Part shown: one piece after another, positions 6,236 to 11,618 of the stretch
Layout of the letters: each line of letters opens with the position of its first letter
Numbering within the stretch: the stretch's first letter is position 1
Origin: an uncultured Lachnospiraceae bacterium
GTDB taxonomy: Bacteria > Bacillota > Clostridia > Lachnospirales > Lachnospiraceae
Reading direction: 5' to 3'
Assembly (NCBI GenBank): GCA_937920345.1
Contig: CALGVA010000045.1
Span: 1 to 11,618 of the forward strand
DNA: 11,618 nucleotides
Notes under the pieces: generated by a model
The model's input: only the letters and a program-made list of their open reading frames with translations
What the model was told of the DNA's origin: nothing
The model's database searches: none
Translations under genes and position numbers: made by a program

Positions 6236-6943
6236 ATGAAGATTCCGAACCATGTAGCAATTATTTTAGACGGCAATGGCAGATGGGCCAGGAGTAAAGG
6301 TATGCCGCGCAACTACGGACATGTGCAGGGAGCCAAGACGGTGGAGGTGATCTGTGAGGAGGCATACCGTATGGGCATACAATATCTGACGGTATATGCT
6401 TTCAGCACGGAGAACTGGGACAGACCTGCGGATGAGGTGAGCGCACTGATGGGGCTTCTGCGCAATTATATGAAGACCTGTCTGAAAACGGCAGCTAAAA
6501 ATAACATGTGCGTTCGTATCATCGGAGAGAAGAGCAGACTGGATGAGGATATCAGAAGACGCATGGAGGAACTGGAGCGGGCGACTAAGGATAATACCGG
6601 ACTTCATTTCCAGATTGCCATTAATTATGGAGGCAGGGATGAGATCGTTCGCGCTGTGCGGCGGTTGACCGGGGACGTTCAGGCGGGGCTTCTGAAGGCG
6701 GAGGATATTACGGAGCAGATGATCAGTGATCTGCTGGATACGCATGGTCTGCCGGAGCCGGATCTTTTGATCCGCACATGTAATGAGCAGCGTATCTCGA
6801 ATTTTCTGCTATGGCAGCTTGCCTATACGGAACTGTATTTTACACCTGTGGCGTGGCCGGATTTTTCGAAAGAAGAATTAGAGAAGGCGATAGAGGCATA
6901 TAATAAGAGAGACAGACGATATGGTCTGGTCAAGGATGAGTAG
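6236..6943 (+). CDS. uppS: Undecaprenyl diphosphate synthase (cis-prenyltransferase)
   Basis: 235 residues. It condenses isopentenyl diphosphate units onto farnesyl diphosphate to make the C55 lipid carrier for wall polymers. Seen: DGNGRWA (12-18, with catalytic Asp12), YGHVQGAK (27-34), FSTENW (56-61), NYGGR (130-134), LLIRTCNEQRISNFLLWQLA (177-196) and the terminal RDRRYG. The usual RTSGE is here RTCNE, two substitutions next to the diphosphate-binding arginines; the arginines and glutamate are kept, so activity is expected. The ATG at 6236 has GGAGG (6223-6227) eight bases upstream. A GTG at 6221 in the same frame overlaps that site and is rejected. The start of cdsA follows after 11 bases. 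Confidence 0.97.
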   Translation: MKIPNHVAIILDGNGRWARSKGMPRNYGHVQGAKTVEVICEEAYRMGIQYLTVYAFSTENWDRPADEVSALMGLLRNYMKTCLKTAAKNNMCVRIIGEKSRLDEDIRRRMEELERATKDNTGLHFQIAINYGGRDEIVRAVRRLTGDVQAGLLKAEDITEQMISDLLDTHGLPEPDLLIRTCNEQRISNFLLWQLAYTELYFTPVAWPDFSKEELEKAIEAYNKRDRRYGLVKDE

Positions 6944-6954
6944 GGAGGGCGGCC

Positions 6955-7833
6955 ATGTTTATTACGAGACTGATAAGCGGTATCCTACTGGTGATCATTG
7001 CATTGGCAACGATCCTGGCAGGCGGCGGCGTACTGGCGGTCACGCTCTGTCTGATCTCCCTGATTGCGTATCGGGAATTGACGAAAGCCTGTAATATACA
7101 TACGGAAGGAAAGAAATGGAATGCACTTGAGCTGGCGGGGACGGTGCTTACCGTGGCTTATTATGCGCTGCTGTTCATGACACTGTATTATGGCATGGAG
7201 AACGGAGACGGGGTGCAGACGGCGTATCCGGTCGTTATGATTGCGGTGGTGGCCGGGCTGATTTTATTTCTGTTTATATATGTGTTTGCCTTTCCACGCT
7301 ATCAGGCGCCGCAGGTGATGGCGGCTATGTTTTCCTGGCTGTATGCACCGGTGCTGCTTTCCTTTATCTATCTGATCAGGGCGGGCTTCTCCTACGGCAA
7401 TTACCTTGTGTGGTTTGTCTTCCTGTGCTCGTGGGGAAGTGATACATGCGCCTATGCGGTGGGTGTGCTGATCGGTAAGCACAAGATGACGCCGAAACTG
7501 AGTCCGAAGAAATCAATAGAAGGTGCAGTCGGCGGCGTGCTTGGCGCGGCGTTACTGTGTATGCTCTATGTGTACTTTGCCGTAAACAGATATACGGACG
7601 CCGTGCTGTCACTGCCGGCAGCTGCACTGCTCGGCGCCGCAGGCGCACTGGTGTCCATGATCGGTGATCTGGCGGCATCGGCAATCAAGAGGGACCATGC
7701 TATTAAAGATTACGGCAGGCTGATTCCGGGACATGGCGGCATTATGGACCGTTTTGACAGCGTGATCATCGCTGCGCCGCTTATTTTTATCGGATTGATT
7801 ATAATCGGCAGTACGACCGGAGCCAGCCTGTAA
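6955..7833 (+). CDS. cdsA: Phosphatidate cytidylyltransferase (CDP-diacylglycerol synthase)
   Basis: 292 residues, a multi-pass membrane enzyme that makes CDP-diacylglycerol from phosphatidic acid and CTP, the branch point for phospholipid synthesis. Hydrophobic segments cover most of the length, roughly seven or eight spans starting at residue 5. The CDS signature is complete at 242-268: SAIKR, then KD (251-252), then IPGHGGIMDRFD. The conserved SPKKSIEG (183-190) and GSDTCAYAVG (161-170) are also present. GGGAGG at 6943-6948, overlapping the last base of the uppS stop, is the ribosome binding site, so the two genes are tightly linked. The 40-base gap to dxr contains a small hairpin (7843-7855, TCGCA/TGCGA). 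Confidence 0.96.
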   Translation: MFITRLISGILLVIIALATILAGGGVLAVTLCLISLIAYRELTKACNIHTEGKKWNALELAGTVLTVAYYALLFMTLYYGMENGDGVQTAYPVVMIAVVAGLILFLFIYVFAFPRYQAPQVMAAMFSWLYAPVLLSFIYLIRAGFSYGNYLVWFVFLCSWGSDTCAYAVGVLIGKHKMTPKLSPKKSIEGAVGGVLGAALLCMLYVYFAVNRYTDAVLSLPAAALLGAAGALVSMIGDLAASAIKRDHAIKDYGRLIPGHGGIMDRFDSVIIAAPLIFIGLIIIGSTTGASL

Positions 7834-7873
7834 AGTACAGATTCGCAGACTGCGAGAAAGATATAGGTATAAT

Positions 7874-9022
7874 ATGAAAAAGATAGCGATACTGGGTTCT
7901 ACCGGTTCTATCGGGACACAGACACTGGAGATCGTAAGAAAAGAACCGGATCTGCAGGTGGTGGCCCTGGCGGCCGGCGCAAACGTAGAACTGATGGAAA
8001 AGCAGGTAAGAGAGTTTAGACCGTCGCTTGTGGCGATGTGGACAGAGGAGGCAGCCAGCGATCTGCGTGTGCGGCTGGGTGATCTGCCTGTTAAAATAGC
8101 ATATGGTATGGAAGGACTGCTGGAAGTGGCAGTCTATGAAGAGTCCGAGGTATTGGTGACGGCAATTGTGGGCATGATTGGAATAAGACCGACGATTGCC
8201 GCGATTGAGCATGGTAAGACGATCGCACTTGCCAACAAGGAAACGCTGGTGACGGCAGGGCACATTATCATGCCGCTGGCAGCCAAGAAGAATGTCTCCA
8301 TTCTTCCCGTGGACAGTGAGCACAGCGCGATTTTTCAGTCTATGCACGGAGAGAACAGGGCGCGGGTAGAGCGGATTCTGCTCACGGCTTCCGGCGGGCC
8401 TTTCCGGGGAAAAACGAGAGAAGAGCTGGCTTCCATGACAGTGGAGGACGCGCTGAATCATCCGAACTGGTCTATGGGCAAAAAGGTGACGATCGACTCG
8501 GCATCTCTTGTAAATAAAGGGCTGGAAGTGATGGAAGCCAAATGGCTGTTTGACGTTACGCTGGAACAGATTCAGGTGGTGGTTCATCCGCAGAGCATCA
8601 TTCATTCGGCGGTAGAATATGCGGACGGCGGGATCATGGCACAGCTTGGTATGCCGGATATGAAGCTGCCGATTCAGTACGCGCTCTTTTATCCGGACAG
8701 AAGACCGATGGATACGGAGCGTGTGGATTTCTTCCGGTTAAGGCAGCTTACGTTTGAGAAGCCGGATACGGATACGTTCCGGGGGCTTTGGCTTGCCTTT
8801 CAGGCGGCGAGACGTGGTGGAAGCCTGCCCACGGTGTTTAATGCGGCGAATGAGAAGGCGGTGGCATTGTTTTTGCAGAAGAAGATTTCATTCCTGCAGA
8901 TTCCGGAACTGATCGAGGCTTCGATGGAGCATCATCGCACGATAGACGCTCCGACGGTGGAACAGATTCTGGAAGCCGAAGCGGAGACTTATGAATATAT
9001 TAAGCAGAAGTTTGGAGAGTAG
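7874..9022 (+). CDS. dxr: 1-deoxy-D-xylulose 5-phosphate reductoisomerase
   Basis: 382 residues. It converts DXP to MEP with NADPH, the committed step of the non-mevalonate isoprenoid pathway that supplies the substrate for UppS two genes upstream. Seen: the NADPH loop GSTGSIG (8-14), ALANKE (118-123), PVDSEHSAIFQ (145-155) with metal ligands Asp147 and Glu149, SGGPFR (173-178), HPNWSMGKKVTIDSA (196-210) and NKGLEVMEA (214-222) with the third metal ligand Glu218. The C-terminal helical domain is complete. The ribosome binding site is weak (AGGT at 7865-7868 only), unlike its neighbours. Translation may therefore be lower or coupled to cdsA. The start is fixed by homology to MKKIAILGSTG. Confidence 0.98.
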   Translation: MKKIAILGSTGSIGTQTLEIVRKEPDLQVVALAAGANVELMEKQVREFRPSLVAMWTEEAASDLRVRLGDLPVKIAYGMEGLLEVAVYEESEVLVTAIVGMIGIRPTIAAIEHGKTIALANKETLVTAGHIIMPLAAKKNVSILPVDSEHSAIFQSMHGENRARVERILLTASGGPFRGKTREELASMTVEDALNHPNWSMGKKVTIDSASLVNKGLEVMEAKWLFDVTLEQIQVVVHPQSIIHSAVEYADGGIMAQLGMPDMKLPIQYALFYPDRRPMDTERVDFFRLRQLTFEKPDTDTFRGLWLAFQAARRGGSLPTVFNAANEKAVALFLQKKISFLQIPELIEASMEHHRTIDAPTVEQILEAEAETYEYIKQKFGE

Positions 9023-9064
9023 CCTGCTGCCGGGCAGCGGACTATTCTGACATGGAGGACTACA

Positions 9065-10207
9065 TTGATCAGGACAATTATTCTATTTCTCATTATTTTC
9101 GGTGTCGTGGTGATTTCCCATGAGTTCGGGCATTTCATTATCGCCAGAAAGAACGGCATTCGGGTGCTTGAATTTTCTGTGGGTATGGGTCCCACACTTT
9201 TTGCATACACCAAAAACGGGGTGAAGTATTCACTGAAGCTGCTGCCGATCGGAGGCGCCTGTATGTTTGACGGTGAGGACGGCATGGAGGTACAGGGCGG
9301 TAAGGAAGCGCCGGGAGATATGTATCGCAAGGCCGTTCCGGAAGACGGCAGGCTGCAGCAGGGGGAGGTGTTTGACCCGCATATGCAGGCCGAGGGCATC
9401 GCGTTTAACGAGGCCGGGGTCTGGAAACGGATTGCCGCAGTGTTTGCGGGACCCTTTTTTAATTTTATATTGGCATTTGTTGTGGCGGTAATACTTACGG
9501 CTTTTTCGGGAGCGGATCTGCCGGTGATCGGTCAGATATCCGAGAATTCTGCGGCCGAGCAGGCGGGACTGTGCGCCGGAGATGTGATCACGCAGATCAA
9601 CGGGGAGAAGATTCATTTCTATCGGGAGGTAGCGGTGATTTCTTCCATGAATAAGGGCGAGCCGCTGGAAATACATTATAAGCGCGGAGACGAATCGGGA
9701 GTGGCGCAGGTAACGCCGACCTATGACGAGCAGGCAGGACGCTATTATATGGGTATCCGTCCGGCAGGGGAATATCTGGAGTGCAATCCGCTGCAGGTAT
9801 TTCAGTACGGGTTCTATGAGGTGGAATATTACGTCAAGACGACCTATAAGAGTCTGGGGATGCTGCTTCGCGGGCAGGTGACGAAGGACGAAGTGTCGGG
9901 ACCGATCGGCATAGCGCAGTTTGTAGGCGAGAGCTATGATCAAGTAGAGCAAAGTGCAGGCACGGTTTCCGCGCTTCTGACGATGTTAGAGATTATGGTG
10001 CTGTTGTCTGTGAATCTGGGTATCCTGAATCTGCTGCCGCTTCCGGCGCTGGACGGCGGCAGGCTGTTATTTATGTTTATAGAGGTTATCAGAGGCAAAC
10101 CGATTGCACCGGAGAAGGAAGGGCTGATTCATTTTGCAGGACTCGTGGTGTTCATGGTTCTGATGGTGTTTGTCATGTATAACGATATTATGAAGCTGAT
10201 CCATTAG
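9065..10207 (+). CDS. rseP: Site-2 zinc metalloprotease of the RseP/RasP family
   Basis: 380 residues. These intramembrane proteases cleave membrane-bound anti-sigma factors and clear signal peptide remnants. The HEFGH zinc site is at residues 19-23 in the first membrane segment. The third zinc ligand motif NLLPLPALDGG is at 322-332. One PDZ domain spans about 153-218 (GQISENSAAEQAGLCAGDVI). Further membrane segments lie near 122-148, 300-320 and 353-372. Between the first segment and AAVFAGPFFNF there is an extra stretch (about 72-112) longer than I expect for clostridial members. The start is TTG at 9065, supported by GGAGG (9054-9058) six bases away; no in-frame ATG fits. The gap to dxr holds a short GC-rich hairpin (9024-9040). 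Confidence 0.95.
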   Translation: MIRTIILFLIIFGVVVISHEFGHFIIARKNGIRVLEFSVGMGPTLFAYTKNGVKYSLKLLPIGGACMFDGEDGMEVQGGKEAPGDMYRKAVPEDGRLQQGEVFDPHMQAEGIAFNEAGVWKRIAAVFAGPFFNFILAFVVAVILTAFSGADLPVIGQISENSAAEQAGLCAGDVITQINGEKIHFYREVAVISSMNKGEPLEIHYKRGDESGVAQVTPTYDEQAGRYYMGIRPAGEYLECNPLQVFQYGFYEVEYYVKTTYKSLGMLLRGQVTKDEVSGPIGIAQFVGESYDQVEQSAGTVSALLTMLEIMVLLSVNLGILNLLPLPALDGGRLLFMFIEVIRGKPIAPEKEGLIHFAGLVVFMVLMVFVMYNDIMKLIH

Positions 10208-10253
10208 CGTGTATGAAGATGAGTGTATTGACAGGGAGAGGAACAGAATACGA

Positions 10254-11325
10254 ATGAATAACGAGTGGTTTGAAACGGTGCCTGTTCATAAGGCATATTT
10301 GAAATTCTCTCTGCCTGTCGTGTTCGGGCTGATGATTTCGCTGGTCTACAATATGGTAGACACATGGTTTATTGCCAGAACCGGTAATACGGATCTGGTT
10401 GCAGGTGTTGCGCTGGGTGCACCTTTGAGTTATTGACTCGTTTACGCCCAATAATCAGCTTCGCACAGAAGGGCTTGCCACACAGTCCATGATCGGCGGT
10501 GCGATCGGTTCGGTGGTCAATATCATATTAGACCCGCTGTTTATCTTCGGCTTCGGATGGGGCGCTGCGGGCGCGGCAGCCGCTACCGTGCTTGGTTATG
10601 TCTGTACGGATACATATTATGTATATCTTTTGCTTCGGAAAACGAAAAAGCTGTCCGCAGATATCAGGGAATTTCGGATAGTACTTTCGGAGGTACTGCA
10701 GATTCTGGCGATTGGTATTCCTGCGTGTATCACGAACTTGTGTCAGAGTTTTGGCATGACGATGCTGAACCGGTTCCTGCTTCCTTATGGAAACGATAAG
10801 GTGGCGGCCATGGGAATCGTGACGAAGACGAATCTGATTGCCGCCTTTATCATTATCGGATTTGCTTTCGGTGCGCAGCCGCTGATCGGTTATAACTACG
10901 GTGCGGGAAACTGGGACAGGTTGAAGAAAATACTGCGGTTCGGCTATGGCTTTGAGTGCTGTACTGCACTTGCGATATCGGGGTTCATGGCACTTGCTGC
11001 GCCGTATCTGCTCAGGCTGTTTATTGATGACGCACATATTGCTGCAATCGGTACGCACATGCTGCGTCTGCAGCAGATCGGCATGGTATTTATGGCGATC
11101 GTGCTTGTGACGACAGTTACTTTTCAGGCGGCGGGCAAAGCGTTGGGGGCGTTTATGCTGTCGGCCGGCAGACAGGGGTTTATTTTCGCGGCAGTCATTT
11201 GCACGGCGTCAAGGTTATATGGGTATACCGGCGTGCTGATTTCCCAGCCGGTCTCCGACGCGCTTACGGCAATGCTGGCGGTCGTTCTGTTTGCGGGGAG
11301 TGTTTATCAGGAAATAAAAGAATAA
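10254..11325 (+). pseudogene. MATE-family efflux transporter, internal deletion plus frameshift
   Basis: MATE proteins export drugs or metabolites using an ion gradient and have 12 membrane segments in about 450 residues. Here 60 residues from the ATG at 10254 match the start (NMVDTWFIARTGNTDL, then ALGAPL) and stop at TGA 10434-10436. The match resumes in another frame at FTPNNQLRTEG (from 10441) and runs to TAA 11323-11325, keeping about 295 residues including DPLFIFGFG and the second six-helix half. From my knowledge of the family, about 100 residues (roughly segments 2 to 4) are missing. The junction falls at a GAP motif that occurs at both ends of the missing part. Sixteen bases separate that motif from FTPNN, where I would expect fifteen. 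An internal ATG at 10489 could start a C-terminal fragment but has no good ribosome binding site. The gene lies outside the usual conserved order after rseP. Confidence 0.85.
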
Positions 11326-11408
11326 AGTCTGGCGGCGGAATGCGTAATCCGGCATGGTGTGAACCGTAACCGGGTATCGGCAATGAATCTGCATATTGCA
11401 TTTCGCTT

Positions 11409-11480
11409 CCATATACTATATACTGTCTCTGTCAGGTTTCGTTCGAAACCCAGCAGTATATGGTTCAGCGGGGTTCCCGC
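11409..11480 (+). ncRNA. Strongly folded intergenic element, candidate structured RNA
   Basis: GGTTTC (11435-11440) pairs with GAAACC (11445-11450) around GTTC. The right arm continues without a break through CAG and CAGTATAT to 11461. It pairs with CTG (11429-11431) and ATATACTG (11418-11425), leaving two three-base bulges (TCT and TCA) on the left: 17 pairs in all. An alternative outer pairing uses CCATATACT (11409-11417) with AGTATATGG (11455-11463). A second hairpin, GCGGG/CCCGC, follows at 11468-11480. No T run follows, so it is not an ordinary terminator. It lies in the 293-base gap after the MATE remnant (11326-11618), where I see no supported protein gene and no match to a riboswitch or tRNA I know. 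Strand is assumed. Confidence 0.4.
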
Positions 11481-11550
11481 AGAATTTCACGTGTAACTGA
11501 AAAAACTGAGTGCAGCTGATTCTTGAAAGACGGGAGGAAAAATGCGTTAT

Positions 11551-11580
11551 TTGACAGGTGTATAGTAAGCGCTGAATAAT
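11551..11580 (+). promoter_or_regulatory. Near-consensus sigma-A promoter facing out of the window
   Basis: A perfect TTGACA (11551-11556), an 18-base spacer and AATAAT (11575-11580), which matches TATAAT at five of six positions. Transcription would start near 11587 and leave the right edge, so it probably serves the next gene, which is not visible. Confidence 0.6.
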
Positions 11581-11618
11581 AGGGTGGATTTTATCCGTCC
11601 GCAGAAACTTATATAATG

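Noticed and set aside
7868..7873. Perfect TATAAT directly before the dxr ATG
   Set aside because: The -35 region at 17 bases is poor (the nearest TTCGCA is at 20) and the transcript would begin inside dxr, so it is probably chance.
7799..8605. 268-codon reverse-strand frame opposite dxr
   Set aside because: It overlaps a complete, motif-rich dxr and looks like nothing known, with His/Cys/Arg-heavy composition typical of a shadow frame.
10228..10256. TTGACA upstream of the MATE remnant as a promoter
   Set aside because: No acceptable -10 box is found 16-19 bases downstream.
11434..11451. GGTTTCGTTCGAAACC looking like a tRNA T-arm
   Set aside because: There is no anticodon arm, D arm or acceptor stem at the expected distances.
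11581..11587. AGGGTGG resembling the conserved core of a T-box antiterminator
   Set aside because: The ACCGCG half is absent, there is no specifier stem upstream, and a strong promoter lies directly in front of it.

Overview
The window reads as chromosomal DNA from a Clostridia-class Firmicute, most likely a Lachnospiraceae-type gut anaerobe. This rests on gene order (rpsB-tsf ... pyrH-frr-uppS-cdsA-dxr-rseP), strong AGGAGG-type ribosome binding sites, AGA-rich arginine usage in the ribosomal genes, and the look of the proteins. No species can be named. Every gene I support lies on the + strand.

Layout. Positions 1-141 hold the tail of an unidentified upstream gene and its intrinsic terminator. 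A likely rpsB promoter overlaps that terminator and is followed by a structured leader, then rpsB (ribosomal protein S2) and tsf (elongation factor Ts). The 3' end of tsf is partly repeated, in frame and also inverted, and a strong terminator follows at 2121-2176. Positions 2235-4748 are an accessory insertion in the usual tsf-pyrH order. It has a consensus promoter, an 88-residue charged helical protein of unknown function, a second promoter, a membrane-anchored NodB-type polysaccharide deacetylase, and, 18 bases later, a bactofilin with a long acidic Glu/Pro-rich N-terminal arm.

Positions 4791-10207 form a compact run: pyrH (UMP kinase), frr (ribosome recycling factor), uppS (undecaprenyl diphosphate synthase), cdsA (phosphatidate cytidylyltransferase), dxr (DXP reductoisomerase) and rseP (site-2 protease). 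Together they cover nucleotide supply, the end of translation, isoprenoid precursor and lipid-carrier synthesis, phospholipid synthesis and membrane proteolysis. The deacetylase and bactofilin fit the envelope theme. A terminator-like hairpin before uppS may adjust expression within the run.

Positions 10254-11325 are a broken MATE-family transporter. It appears to lack about 100 residues and is also frameshifted at the junction. The last 293 bases hold no convincing gene. They contain a strongly folded element (11409-11480) and a near-consensus promoter (11551-11580) firing out of the window.

I do not see an undescribed defence or mobile system. The best leads are the tsf 3'-end repeat with competing hairpins, the deacetylase-bactofilin pair, the folded element near the right edge, and the MATE deletion.
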